This document shows positions 51,601-63,444 of a DNA stretch of 64,000 bases, one piece after another; position 1 is the stretch's first letter; every line of letters begins with the position of its first letter. The translations under genes were made by a program, and so were the position numbers. This stretch comes from Diphasiastrum complanatum (taxonomy: Eukaryota; Streptophyta; Lycopodiopsida; Lycopodiales; Lycopodiaceae), in assembly GCA_029204225.1 (NCBI GenBank), contig CM055100.1:28160649-28224648 (forward strand). Direction: 5' to 3'. The notes under the pieces are model-generated. The model did no database searches, was not told where the DNA came from, and was given only the letters and a program-made list of their open reading frames with translations.

Positions 51601-52430
51601 CTGATCCTTGAGATAAGTAATAATATCAAAATATAATGAATTTGTGGATGAAATTTCAAATAGATGTTCGTCTAGAAAATCATCATTAATTGGTTCTTCA
51701 ATTTTTTCCGTGCTGAGTCACAATAGATAATCAGCATTTGTATGATACTTTCCTTGGCGAAGTTCTACTTGATAAGTGAATTCTTGCAGAAGTAGAACCC
51801 ATCGAGAAATTCGTCCTAATAGATCTAGTTTATTTACAAGATACTTTAAAGCATAGTAATCAACGTGAAAAATAAATGCATATCCTAGCAAATAATGTCG
51901 AAATTTTTTAACAGTGAAAATCATTCCAAGTGCTTCTCTTTCTGTAGCCGAATAATTCTTCTATGAGGCACTAAGCTGTCAACTTGCATAGTAGATGGGA
52001 TGATCTTTTTTCTAATCATCCTTCTGGCTCAGACAGACGCCAATAGCAAATGCAGAAACATCAACATAACTATGAAATAAAATAGCTGAGTTGGGTAGTC
52101 TCTGAATAGGAACATTGATCAACCTTTGCTTAAGTTCTTCGAATGCTTTCTATTGTTCATTCATCCACAAGTATTCCACTTGTTTCTTGAGTAGATGAGT
52201 AAGAGAAGCAACAATAGAAGCATGATTTTGAATAAATCTCCGATAATAGCCGACATGTCCTAAGAAAGCTCTTAGTTCATGTAAATTGGTTGGTATCTGA
52301 AGATTCTTATAAGCTCGACTTTATCTTTGTCGACTTCTATTCTCTGTTAGATATTATGTGTCCAAGTAATATGCCTTCTTTCATACCGAAAAAACATTTC
52401 TCTAGATGAAGGGATAAACAAGTATCTCAA
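51601..52430 (-). pseudogene. Element C: RT end and RNase H
   Basis: RNase H blocks in order: FHSYVDVSAFAIGVCLSQKD, YSATEREALGMIFTVKKFRH, AFIFHVDYYALKYLVNKLDL and RISRWVLLLQEFTYQVELRQ. Several stops and shifts lie in between. Confidence 0.82.
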
Positions 52431-53755
52431 CACTGTTGCAATGTTAATTTCAGATTCTGTAGGTGTGTCTTTATATCACTATATACACAGAAATCATCAA
52501 TAAATATTTCGAGAAAAGTTCTTAGGAAGGCAGCAAAAATTAACATCATGATTCGTTGAAAAGTCGTTGGTGCGTTGCAAAGACCAAAGGGCATTTTGTT
52601 GTAGGCATAAGTGCCCCAATCCATAGTGAATGTGGTCTTTGAACGATCTTCCTTTCGCACTCCAACCTGATTATAGCTAGAGAAACCATCACAGAAACTG
52701 TAACGCTCTTGACTAGCAACCTGATCTAAAATTGAATCAGTGAAGGGCAGAGGATGATGATCCTTCCTTGTGGCAGCATTGAGCTTGCGAAAATCCTGGC
52801 ATATTTGTATTTTGCCAGTCTTCTTCTTTGGAACAACAACAATGCGTAAAACCCATTCACTGCCTAAGACGGAATAGATAATACCTGCCTTAAGGTGCTT
52901 GTTGAGTTTGTCCTTAACCATGAGGGAGTACTTTGGATTGAGACAATACTGTCTCTGTCGAACAGGTACAACATCTTCCTTAAGATCAATACGGTGCCTT
53001 CCAAATTTTGCAGGTATACCCTTCAAATCGTCGAGCGACCAAGCAAAAACATCTTGATATTCCTTCAATAATTCTGTGAATTCCGCTAGCTCCGATTCTC
53101 CAAGTGACTTTGAAACATGCACAAATCTGCCAGGTGCAAGTTCAATTAGTTCAGTAGAATCTGGTAAAATTATACCTTCTATCATACTAGCCTTGGTATG
53201 GCCATGAATTTCGTACATGGTTGACTCCATAAATGTATTCTTGTCGTCAGCCTGGTTCTTGTTACCAAATTTGTGTTCAGATTTGTCACTCGAATCATCA
53301 GACTCTTTCGAGTTTGTATCTACAACTTTAATTTCTTCATACGAAACATCCACGTCAACGTTGCAGGCATCGAAGAATTCTTCTTCGTCAGCATTCTCAT
53401 AACATTCAAAATATTGTACTTCAATGTCAGATGCATCAGAAAAAATATTTAATGCATAAGAAGATTCTTCTGAGGTAAAATTGGTGTCAGACAAAGAAGT
53501 TTCACCTTCATATTTGTCACGACTCCAGATGATTATTTGTTCTGGTGGCTTACCTCGATTATTGGTCTCACTAGTCTGAAATCTCAACTCTCTAGATTTC
53601 CAATGAACACTTACGTTTGATTGATAAAGCCAGGGCCATCCAATTAGCACAGAATAAGATGACAAACCGAGTGGTTTGATAACTATGAATCCATTGTGAA
53701 TGGCTTGGCTTGAATGTAAATAGTGACATCCTTCAGTTCTCCAACAGGGTTTCAT
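52427..53755 (-). CDS. Element C: protease end and reverse transcriptase
   Basis: A 442-aa open frame. Residues about 20-60 are the retropepsin tail (SYSVLIGWPWLYQSNVSVHW). An acidic linker follows (ADEEEFFDACNVDVDVSYEE). RT then runs from ELLKEYQDVFAWSLDDLKGI through WVLRIVVVPKKKTGKIQICQ, FRKLNAATRKDHHPLPFTDS and YSFCDGFSSYNQV (first Asp) to MPFGLCNAPTTFQRIM. It includes the catalytic EIFIDDFCVYS (FIDD for YxDD, a variant usual in this Gypsy group). It ends at a stop after NLKLTLQQC, in the RT thumb region. Confidence 0.92.
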   Translation of the reverse strand: MKPCWRTEGCHYLHSSQAIHNGFIVIKPLGLSSYSVLIGWPWLYQSNVSVHWKSRELRFQTSETNNRGKPPEQIIIWSRDKYEGETSLSDTNFTSEESSYALNIFSDASDIEVQYFECYENADEEEFFDACNVDVDVSYEEIKVVDTNSKESDDSSDKSEHKFGNKNQADDKNTFMESTMYEIHGHTKASMIEGIILPDSTELIELAPGRFVHVSKSLGESELAEFTELLKEYQDVFAWSLDDLKGIPAKFGRHRIDLKEDVVPVRQRQYCLNPKYSLMVKDKLNKHLKAGIIYSVLGSEWVLRIVVVPKKKTGKIQICQDFRKLNAATRKDHHPLPFTDSILDQVASQERYSFCDGFSSYNQVGVRKEDRSKTTFTMDWGTYAYNKMPFGLCNAPTTFQRIMMLIFAAFLRTFLEIFIDDFCVYSDIKTHLQNLKLTLQQC

Positions 53756-54850
53756 CGCATTGAATCAGCTAACTTGATGTTTTGATGTGTCGGTTGAATG
53801 TCGGAATATCAATTTCAGGTGTACCAACATCACCTAAATCAATAGACAAAACACCAGCATCTGGCAGAGAAATTTTTTTTCTTCTTTTTAAGGGCAGAAA
53901 GACCTTTCAGTTGCTTTCTGTAATAAGTGTTATCTGCCAACAGCTGCTCAAAAGTAATGTTCAGACGAAGAGATCCAATATCAGTCACTATTTCATAGTC
54001 CTTTGTCTTTGATTTCAAGATTGGCTTGTCAATAACAGCACTAGACAATTTAGTCTTCATGATTTTGTCGTACCCTTCCTCGAACGTGGCTACCTTCTCT
54101 GCAGCAGCTGACTGAAATTCAGTGTGGACATTTCTTTCGCTTCTGCTGAGATGTCTTTTGCAATAATTTTGCAACATCGCGGTCATAGTCAGGGTCATCT
54201 TTAAGATCTTCTTTAGTCGTAGATTTGTTCGTTGATTTTCTAGAAGATTTCTTCTTCTAAGATTTTCTGCGCTTCGTTGAAGATTTATGTTCGGGTTTCG
54301 AGGAGCCTTTGTTTCTCGTTGTGACTTTAATATCTTCTCCACGTCACTTGGCCAAAACTGGTCATCTATCTTTGCCAATTTTCCTTCAATAACGTCAATT
54401 CTTTACAAACATCATCAGGCGAAGCTTTTGCTTTCGAGTCTGTAGCAGCTGGTGTTGCTACATACTGATATTTGGGTCACGACTTCTGTGGCTGAGGGAA
54501 GTCAGGATACTTGTGGCTAGGCTCTCTACAGTTTGAGCATAACGGTACATAACCAATCGGCTTTCGTGGTTGAGGACAGTCTGGTGAAAAATGTCCCAGC
54601 TCTCCACAGTTGTAGCAGTTGTCCGACGCTGGTTTAGTAGTGGTTTGATACTGGTCCAACAAATTCAGGAGGATTATGTCTTCTTGGTGCAAACTTGGGT
54701 CTCTCCTACTGGGCTGATGCTGAGGTACCCTGAACATAGTTAGTAGTCGCATCATTTTGAAAAATAAAAAGTACGTCCTGGGCAGGATCTTCAATATACT
54801 TGACATTCACAGTGGTGGAGTTTTACTAAAAATGTCCAGAAGTTCCACAT
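53756..54850 (-). pseudogene. Element C: zinc knuckles and protease start
   Basis: 54,806-54,477 holds a CCHC knuckle CYNCGELGHFSPDC and a second one decayed at its last Cys, CSNCREPSHKYPDF. After a gap, 54,378-53,839 gives a basic linker and KDYEIVTDIGSLRLNITFEQ, ending in LPDAGVLSIDLGDVG in another frame. The same motif pair appears at 7.1-8.0 kb on the plus strand. The protease active-site D-S-G was not located. Confidence 0.75.
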
Positions 54851-55035
54851 TTTGTACACCACATTCCTGAGTTGGAAGAAAATGCTTTTGGTCGTCTGCA
54901 ACTTCAGAGATCTACACTTTCAAATCATTAAACTTTTTATTAATTAAGATCAGCCATATTACTCTTCCAAAGCTTTTCAACTATAGAAGTTGATGACTTA
55001 TCCTCGATAAATTTCGTGTCGTCCTTTCGCTTGGA

Positions 55036-55872
55036 TCATCGTTTATTATTTTTTTCTCCCTTATCAGCTTCTAATTTTGATGAATCACTGCTTTCAGACT
55101 CCGAGCTTGAAGAACTGGTGCTTGAGTCAGAATCTGAATCATCATCGTTGTCACTGGAATCAGTCTTAGACTTACGAGATCTTTTAGTTGAGCGCCACTT
55201 TTGTGCTAGTTTCAAGGTCTCGAAATTTTTGGCACTAGCTATTACTGTTGCTAAGGAGGTCATGTCCCCTTGTCTGCAATACCAATCAATTTTTGGTGGT
55301 AAACTAGCCAAAAACCATTCGATCTGCATATCAACGGGATATACACTGGTTAGTTTTCCTATAAGATTTTTAGCCTTTCGTGTATATTTGCGAAGGGATT
55401 CTTTAGTCTTCTTCTGAACATTTTTCAAACGTCCAAGAATTCTAGATTTGTAACTAATTTCTCTGAATTAGTTCAGAAACGCATCTTTCAGTAGTCACCA
55501 GGTTCCTACACTGCCTGGTCCAACTTGAACTTGACTATACCATATGCGCGCCTGCTTTCTTAGTAGACCAGGGAAGATTCATAGTTTATCTACGTCAGTT
55601 CCTTTGTTATTTGCATTAGCGATTGACTCAAATTGAGAGACATAGCTATTTGCATCATCAAAAGTAGTCCCTTTAAGATAATCATACTTAATTTTTGAGA
55701 TAGAAGTCAAACGTGCAGCAGGACCCTCCATACCAAAGCTAATTAGGAGTTTAAATAACTGGGCAGTGATTTCGTCTAGATTTCTTCGACTCGCACTCTC
55801 ACTCTGTCTTCATAAAAATTCATCTCTAAGCTTACGATATCATTCTAATCGGGATTCTCTATCTGACATACA
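55036..55872 (-). pseudogene. Element C: gag
   Basis: Reads from an ATG at about 55,870 (MSDRESRLE) through RRNLDEITAQLFKLLISFGM, SKIKYDYLKGTTFDDANSYV and RKQARIWYSQVQVGPGSVGT. It continues with SLRKYTRKAKNLIGKLTSVY and QIEWFLASLPPKIDWYCRQG. It ends in an Asp/Ser-rich acidic tail (DNDDDSDSDSSTSSSSSESE). Four or five stops interrupt the first 140 codons. Confidence 0.82.
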
Positions 55873-55921
55873 CTAGAGATGGAGATGGATGTGTCAGATT
55901 TCTTATAACTTTCCTAAGCTA

Positions 55922-55939
55922 TCCCCCGCAACGGCGCCA
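55922..55939 (-). promoter_or_regulatory. Primer binding site of element C (tRNA-Asp type)
   Basis: The minus strand reads TGGCGCCGTTGCGGGGGA. The consensus of this type has GCCGGGG, so one base differs. Confidence 0.88.
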
Positions 55940-55951
55940 AAAATTGGTATA

Positions 55952-57212
55952 TGTCATACTATACCAACAAGGTTAATATAGATTTTGTAGCAGATAATGT
56001 CGTTCCTACAGAGGACAGCGTTAGAAAGTTATGTATTTGGTACAATTATGACAAGTGGTTTCGAGTGTTATGCTGGTTGTCGACAGACATTAGAAAGTAA
56101 CCAATATTACTTTGTTTGGGGAATCTAATGTTAATAATTTCAGAACAACAATCTGGCCTCTATCAAATCGAATGAAACGCATTCTATAGGTGAGATGTTA
56201 TCAAAGTAGTATAGCAAAACTACACTTTGGCTGATTAAGGTGTCAACAGAGAGTCAAGAAATGTTCGATGTATTCGTGGTTGTGCAGACAATTAATTAAT
56301 CATGTTCACAAATTGTTCGTTTCTTGACAGAAGTCCTCAACAACTTAAGTCCAGTTTAATGGTTAAAGAACACGAATGGTTTTAGAGCACGTTAGAAACT
56401 TATGTCAATTACAATCAAAAACACAGATCAAAGACTCAATTCTTTAGACAAGGACTGTCATCTCATATGTATACATACAGTTTTATTCAATGATCGTGCT
56501 AGACTGTACCAAATGTAATCGTTATTCGAGTGCTGAAAAGAAAGTATTCGCGACATACGAATAAGATGATTTTAAGACAGTTCTTTGAGAGCATGTTTCA
56601 CGAATACACGGCAAACGACTATAATGTGCTAGAGAGTCTGTATGATCAGAGAGTAATTCATGTAATGCGTTAGAGATTGCTAGTAGACTCATGATCACTC
56701 ACACTCAACAGTGCGGAGAACAGAGATAAGGGAGAATAAATCTCAGCACCCTATTCACTTCTTCACATCTTACATATGCATAAACCCTTCTCTCTCGATG
56801 CTCGAGACTGAAGTGTGAGATCAATATATGTTCTACAGGGCGAACAAACACACCTCTAAAACAACAGGTGTGTCGCTCCCGTGAAAGGGTCTAGTTAAGA
56901 ATTAAATTGAGTATACATTCAATTATACCATAAGAGATATATTTAACTAAGAGTTAAAATTACTCTAGTTTAACATGTCTTTTCATATCTAGTCGATTTG
57001 CGTGGACGACCTAGTAAAGGCTATCCAAAGCAATGTCTTTCCTTTTAAAAGTCTTGCCCTTAATTACAAGGCAAGTACTTAGGAGATATATTCTCGAAAA
57101 ATGACTTAGGCCTCTTCATGATTTATACTTATCCAGCTCATATCTTCATTTTTGAATTTATCATGTCATATTTATGTTGATATACAGTATTTAACAATTT
57201 CGTGGCATCACA
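55952..57212 (-). repeat. 5' LTR of element C
   Basis: Partner of 46,674-47,934. Its inner end is set by the primer site, its outer end by the loss of similarity after GGCATCACA. Confidence 0.95.
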
Positions 57213-58507
57213 ATACTACAAATTAGGGAAATGATTGGCATGCAATCAAAACAGTTTCAAATTTTGCCAGTTTTACTCACAAAACTACAAAATTTCAAAT
57301 GATCGTAACTTTGGCTACAGGACACCAAATTGGGTGCTATAAAGCTTAGTGTAGAGGGAGACCAAGTGAACAAAATGCTTGCCACATCATCCTACCACCT
57401 AGGCTTCACACGTGCGAGATCAGAGTGTCAAAATTCTGTAGTAGGGTGCATTTCCACAAGACAATATCATGCAAAAATGTGCAAACACCCATTCCAGCCC
57501 AAAATTGATGCTACCAATAGTCTTAAACAACCAATTAGACTTCCATGAAGCAGTCATACTGATCCTAAGACATAGTAGAGGTTGAGAACAAAGATTTCTT
57601 GATTTGTAGAAGTCAAAATAGCTTCAAACTTGATGGAGATGGTGCATAAGCCACCAGCCATCAATTCACAGGTCTGATAGCTTTCTGGGAAGGTTAAAAA
57701 GAATGCTAATCATGCTATAAGTAGTTCCAGAATGATCTCCTTATGGATTTGGAGAGATTCATCCCCCAAAAATCACCAGAAATTGTCATTTTTTGAACTT
57801 TTTGGACTTCCTACAAGTCCAATTGCTGGAATTCTTGGTTCTAACTTCATAGAAAGCTTCAAAAGACTTTGTTCCACCTCTTTACAAGCTCTACATGGTG
57901 TTTTACAGCCACCTACTATCCTACTTTATGAAAAAACAAGCAAAAATGATGATTTTTAGCTATTTTCCGATTTTTTTCATCACAATAAATTGGAAATTCA
58001 TGACATACAACTCTTTCTTTAATACATGCAGACCAATTTACAGAATTATAATCATCTACTTGCTCTGATCTTGCTAGATTTTGGTTCTTACTATCTATTT
58101 TGTGCCAAAAAGCATGAAAAACCAAGCAATTTTGACCAAGACATAGCCTAGAATCATAAATCATTGGAAAGAACCGGCATGCATCATTAATTTCATCATT
58201 AAAGAACCCTAAAACGAAAGTACACTTGCTGGAAAATTCAGATCTGCCAAAGATTTGATCTACACAAGAAAAAGCTCCAAAAAAGCATCACAAATTGGCC
58301 TTCAAGGACAATTCTCCATAAAACCACAAAGAATCCCAAGAGTAATGGATCTTAGGAACATGCAAATTGAAACTGGGATAGTACACCCACTTGCAACCTT
58401 GCTATCCACCTTGGAAGAGAATTCTCATGGATCCAATCCGAAATTTCGACGAAAGGTAGCCCTTCTCCATGTTCTCCAATCTTCGTAAGCCTTGCTCTGA
58501 ATACCAA

Positions 58508-59029
58508 TATAAGGAAAGCTCCTTAGATCCTGCTTACAAATCCTAAAACACAAAAGGATAACACACTATGGAGAAACCACCCAACCAAGTAGAAGCATCC
58601 AATCAATCTCTAGAAGCCTCACCCCCAAGCCAAGGAACAAGAAGCATGAATGTAGAGTGAAATCCTGGAAATGAATCAATGACCATAATGAGGAGTAGGA
58701 CGAGTTTGGCCTCAATATATAGAGCCAAAAGCAACCTGGGCACATAGCCATGCATAGCCCTAAGTTTCCTATACATAAATTCACCTAGAATAGAGTCCTA
58801 AGCATGGACCAACTATTCATGGAATTGCTATTGATAACTCTAAGCATGCATACATTGTCTCATACCTTGTCTAAACTCCATTTAGTGTGTTCTGGGCCTC
58901 ACAAGGATATTAGTTACTTTCGGGTCACATACAGTATGACGTGACATAACTAACAACTTGATTTACTAGAGTACCGTGTATTCAGACTTGGAGTATATTG
59001 AATCCTACTTACTGGCCATGAACATAATA
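58508..59029 (-). repeat. 5' LTR of element B (A family)
   Basis: A third copy of the element A LTR, sharing CTCCTTAGATCCTGCTTAC and AACTATTCAT.GAATTGCTA. On its left the minus strand reads TGGTATTCAGAGC, the tRNA-Met primer site with one inserted base. Confidence 0.92.
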
Positions 59030-59619
59030 GCAACCATTGACTGTATGGATGGGCATGCTTGTCAACTGGATTCAGATCCAGAACCCAACTCATCATCACC
59101 CAAGTGCTATACCTTGGACATGCCAATAACTTTCGAGGTGAATATGATCAATGTGTTGGATTATTCTCTCACTAATCAACTAATCGACATTTTAATCTTC
59201 GTCCAACTTTTATCCAGACCTGTAGTTTTCTTCGTGTTTTTACACATCTACATAACTACTCAAAACAGCTCACAGTGATAGTGTACGTTCATATCTGCAG
59301 ACAGACTATTTACGACCAAAGCCACCGACTTGCATTAATCCATCAGCAAGTAGTTTCTGAGAGGTCCTAACTGGATGGATGCCAGCACATCACAACCAAC
59401 TGGATGATGCTTTTGACGACCTAATTGCTTATTATAAATAGCTATTCATATTTCAATATCTAATGATTAATCTTACAATCAAGAAGATGAATAAGAAGAG
59501 GATCAAGTATCGAATAGCTAGAACTCTCTCTCTCTCTCTCTCAAGTCTGCGACCTTGTACACTCTTGAGCATTCTAGTTCAGTTCTTTAGAGTTGATTAG
59601 AGATTGCTATTGCGCTTAT
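59030..59619. other. Flank of element B
   Basis: No gene recognised. A plus-strand stretch at 59,040-59,190 (GHACQLDSDPEPNSSSPKCY) has protein-like composition but no known match. A TATA-like TTATTATAAATAG at about 59,428 and a short CT run at 59,526-59,543 suggest an old LTR. Confidence 0.45.
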
Positions 59620-60614
59620 TGTAGGAAAACAAGTAATTATTCTTTCACAGAGAACATGATGCAAGTTTGAATAAATCAAACTAATATCAGTGTCTTCAAT
59701 CGAAATTGTATCTAATCTATGTACTAATAGAACAGTATTAGTTCTGATTGAATATGTGTGCGAAATTTATATGTGAGAGTAAGAGACAACTTAAGACAAT
59801 TTAGACAATAAGAAACTATTGATTAGAAAACAAATTTTTATAACCCTGAATCTTATTCATCAATATACATCATCTCTTGTTGTCTTATCTCGCTATTGTG
59901 TCTCTGATTGAGAGAGTGAGTTACAATGAGTAGTGCACATGTATTTATATAGTTACAGGACAGGTCTTTTGGCCTTTTATTTACAGGTATTTTGGCCTTT
60001 CAATGCTGTAATAGTAGATATCTAACCGTTGTCGATGGTTGATATATAAATAGACGCTCTGTTTTCAGGCTTGAATAAATTTTGTTCGCGAATTATTTGC
60101 AACAGTCCATCTCTTCATCTCAGCTTCATGTTTTGTGAATTGTTCGCGACATTTTCATTTTTTGTGAATTGTTCGTGACAGATGACAATTCTTGAGCTTG
60201 AAGAAGAAATCTAGAATATTCTATGAATTGTTTGAGATAGTTTCGCGACAGGTGAGCTTGAAGAACAGTCCAGAAGATTTCGCGAATTGTTCGCGACAAT
60301 TTCACGACATCTGAGTTGAACAAGAAACAAAATATTTTGCAACAAGATTCTGTTCGCAAATCTTTCGAGCTTCAACAAGAAAGCCATGAGCTATTTCGCA
60401 AATCTTTCGAGTTGACTGCAAGACAAATTCTGCGAGTCCTTCGTGAATCTTTCGAGTTGACTGCAAGACAAATTTCATGAATCCTTCGCGAATCTTTCGA
60501 GTTGGTCATGAATATAAATGTTTCGAGTTTGCGTTCATTTCTTTCTCATCCTTTGTCAAATAAACTGTGCGCTTTGTTAGTAGAATCAAGATCTGTCTGG
60601 TTGGTTGTTCTACA
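59620..60614 (-). repeat. 3' LTR of minus-strand Copia element
   Basis: The minus strand reads TGTAGAACAACC immediately after the purine tract TTTGAGAGGGAGC and ends TTTTCCTACA, giving TG...CA ends. The left 718 bases (59,620-60,337) match 62,281-63,061. It contains several TTCGCGAATTGTTCGCGACA-type palindromic strings. Confidence 0.85.
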
Positions 60615-60618
60615 GCTC

Positions 60619-62280
60619 CCTCTCAAAGTGGCAGTTAAATTAATCCCAATCTTCTTCGCTGCTTCTCGAACAAAGCTTTACTTAGTGGATTTGTAAAGAT
60701 ATCAGCTATCATTTTCTCTGTGGGTATAAAGATTGTCTTCAGTATCTTTTTCTCGATTAAGTCCCGAATCACATGATACTTAATAGCTATGTGCTTCGTT
60801 TTCGAGTGAGATACAAGATCTTTTGTAAGATAGATTGCTGAAGTGTTATCCATTAATAAGACCTAAGGTTCAAAATTAGATTCATGAAATCCTTCCAATA
60901 TCTGTTTAATCCATATCAACTCATTTGCCATCTTGACTGCTACTACACATTCTGCTTCACAAGAAGATTGAGCTACTGTTGTTTGCTTCTTGCTAATCCA
61001 GAGTATGGCTGCGCCAAATGCTAGAGTACAACCTCCTGAAATACTTCTGCTATCATCTTTCATGGATGCCCAGCTTGCGTCACTGTAAGATTCGATGTGA
61101 AATCCAACTTCCTTCGAATAACATAGTCCATAGTCTTTTGTTTCCTGGAGATATTGTAGTACTCTCTTTGCCAACTTCCAAAAAAACAATCTTGGGTTCT
61201 GATTATATTGGCTCAGCTTGTATACTGCAAATGCTATATTAGGTCTAGTGTTGTCTGCTAGATATAACAATGATCCAATCAGCCTACGATAGGGTGTTTT
61301 GGCCATTCGTTCCTCTTCCTCAAAAGTCTGCGGACAATCTGCCTTGCTCAGTATTGTTCCAGGTATCATGGGAGTATGCACACCTTTGCATTCGAGCATG
61401 TTGAAGTCTTCAATGATCTTTTGAGTGTACTTTTGTTGGTGAAGATACAACTTACCACCTTCAAAGTCTCTCACGATCTGCAAGCCTAGATAGATTTTAG
61501 CTTCTCCTAGGTTAGTGATCTCAAATATTTCAGAAATGTCTCTTTTGACATCCGAAATTAGCTTATCTCTTTTTAAGAAGATAAGTGTGTCATCAACATG
61601 AATAGCTAGAATGATTATTTCTTTTGTACATGTTTGATATAGACATTTGATTCAGCAAATAGAGGTTTGAAGCCTATGGAACGTAGTGCTTCGTCCTTCC
61701 TTCTATACCATTGTCTTGCTGCTTGCTACAGACCATAAATGCTTTTATTCATGTGACATCCATATTCTGGATACTCTTGGCCTACAAAACCAAGTGGTTG
61801 GTCCATGAATAAGTCTTCTTCCAATTCTGCATGCAGGAAAGCAGTTTTCTCATCCACAATATAGATTTTCAGATCATGAGCTACTACATACGCGAATAAC
61901 AAGCAAATTGATGTATGTTTGACTATAGGTGAGAAAGTATCAGTATAGTCGATCCCATACTTCTATGAAAATCCTTTAGCAACTAATCTTGCCTTATATC
62001 TGTTGTTTTCTCCATCAGGACCTGTTTTGATCTTGTAGATCCACTTGCACTTGACTGGTTTTCTACCATCAGGTATAGGTGCAAGTGTCCATACATTGTT
62101 CTTGTACATGGATAACATTTTGTCCTCCATTGCCTGAATCCAGCGATCTTTATCTGGTCCATCTACAGCTTCCTCGAATGTTTGAGGTTCATTAGAGAAT
62201 CCACACAATTCGATGGTTGTATTAAGAACATTCTGGCCATATCTTTATGGTGGTTTTTGTTGTCTATCAGATCTTCTTAC
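60619..62280 (-). pseudogene. Copia RT and RNase H, 5'-truncated
   Basis: From 62,208 the RT start reads EPQTFEEAVDGPDKDRWIQA, MEDKMLSMYKNNVWTLAPIP, KCKWIYKIKT and RYKARLVAKGFS. After breaks at about 61,960-61,490, where the catalytic site reads AIHVDDTLIF (HVDD for YVDD), a 206-aa frame follows: KYTQKIIEDFNMLECKGVHT, YRRLIGSLLYLADNTRPNIA, SYSDASWASMKDDSRSISGG, ILWISKKQTTVAQSSCEAEC. After one stop, MDNTSAIYLTKDLVSHSKTK and MIADIFTNPLSKALFEKQRR complete RNase H. Gag, protease and integrase are missing; the coding sequence abuts the LTR copy at 62,281. Confidence 0.9.
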
Positions 62281-63061
62281 TATAGGGAAAATAATAATTA
62301 TTCTTCCATAGAGAACACGATGCAAGTTTGAATAAATCAAACTAATATCAGTGTCTTCAATCGGGATTGTATCTAATCTATGTACTTATAGAACAATATT
62401 AGTTCTGATTGAATATGTGTGCGGAAATCATATGAAGTAAGAGACAACTTAAGACAATTTAGACAATAAGAAACTATTGATTAAAAACGAGTTTTTATAA
62501 CTCTAAATCTGATTTATCAATATACATCTCTTGTTGTCTTATCTCGTTGTTGTGCCTCTGATTGAGTGAGTGAGTTACAATGAGTAGTGCACACGTATTT
62601 ATATTGCTACAGGACAGGACTTTTGGCCTTTTATTTACACGTCTTTTGGTCTTTCAATGCTGTAATAGTAGATATCTAACTGTTTACGATGGTTGTTATA
62701 CAAATAGATGTTCTGTTTTCAGGCTCGAATAAATTTTGTTCACGAATTATTCGCGACAATCCATCTCTTCGTCTCAACTTCGTGTTTCGCGAATTGTTCG
62801 CGACACTTGTCTCTTTGCGACATTTTTGTCATAGTCTGTTCTTAGGTTCAATGAGGACTTTAAATCCTCTATTGGCACTCGACATCGCGAATTGTGCGTG
62901 ACAGATGACAATTCTTGAGCTTGAAAAAGAAATCTAGAATATTTTGTGAACTGTTCGAGATAGTTTTGCGATAGGTGAGCTTGAAGAACAGTCCAGAAGA
63001 TTTCGCGAATTGTTCGTGACAATTTTGCGACATCTGAGGCTTGAACAAAAAACAAAATATT
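62281..63061 (-). repeat. 5' LTR copy of the minus-strand Copia element, truncated
   Basis: Direct repeat of 59,620-60,337 with an extra ~80-bp stretch near 62,804-62,890. It adjoins RT coding sequence without a primer site, so the element was deleted from primer site to integrase. Confidence 0.8.
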
Positions 63062-63256
63062 TCGTGATAAAATCAAACGTGATTTCTATCACCATTGTTT
63101 TGTTCGAAATTGATAGGCTTAGTCATGCATAAACAAAGACAAGGATAGTTTATTCTGTTGCGGACGATAAGTTTTCTTTCTTGTTGTTCGAATTCTTTTT
63201 ATTCAAATTCTTTTCTTTTTGAGTTTGACCTATCTTTCATACACCTCTTTCCAACA
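63062..63256 (+). repeat. Right end of a plus-strand Copia 5' LTR
   Basis: Ends CCTCTTTCCAACA, followed directly by a primer-site-like TAGTATCAGGGTAT (63,257-63,270) and, 190 bases on, a gag start. The left part of this LTR is replaced by, or indistinguishable from, the minus-strand LTR. Confidence 0.65.
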
Positions 63257-63444
63257 TAGTATCAGGGTATTGATTCTTCAAGGCCTAATACTATCAAAGC
63301 GTAAGCTCTTACGCTTGGTATCTTTCGTGATATCAAATTATTCTTCAGTTCGAATCAATTTGTTTCGGTATTAGAAAATTGGTTTCCATGGCACTGTATC
63401 TTTCTCTTAACGACAATCGAATCATCAATAGTCTAAACTTCCAG

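Larger units (their letters stand above)
46674..57212 (-). mobile_element. Element C: 10.5-kb Athila/Tat-like Gypsy element with extra 3' ORF region
   Basis: LTRs are 46,674-47,934 and 55,952-57,212, both 1,261 bp. On the minus strand the 5' LTR is followed after 12 bases by TGGCGCCGTTGCGGGGG, the primer site usually assigned to tRNA-Asp in plant Athila/Tat elements. The purine tract TTTGAGGAAGGGGATA abuts the 3' LTR. The order is gag, zinc knuckles, protease, RT, RNase H, integrase, then a low-complexity spacer and a further ~600-codon reading region. Scattered stops and shifts show decay, but all pol domains are still present. No clean target duplication was found (GTATT against ATACT), though the flanks are the two halves of element B. 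Confidence 0.92.
45331..59029 (-). mobile_element. Element B: relative of A, split by element C
   Basis: The right part (57,213-59,029) has an A-type 5' LTR (58,508-59,029) and a leader matching A. The left part (about 45,500-46,673) continues that leader, for example CATGCATGTCAGAATCA at 46,616 as at 36,098. Further left a protease-like frame (45,513-45,331: YFAVRISVVPVNNCLILDIN) suggests the former protease, with gag lost. Element C lies between the two parts. No 3' LTR of B is visible in the window. Confidence 0.75.

Noticed and set aside
46669-57217. Target-site duplication for element C
   Set aside because: GTATT and ATACT do not match; alternative LTR edges gave no better pair.
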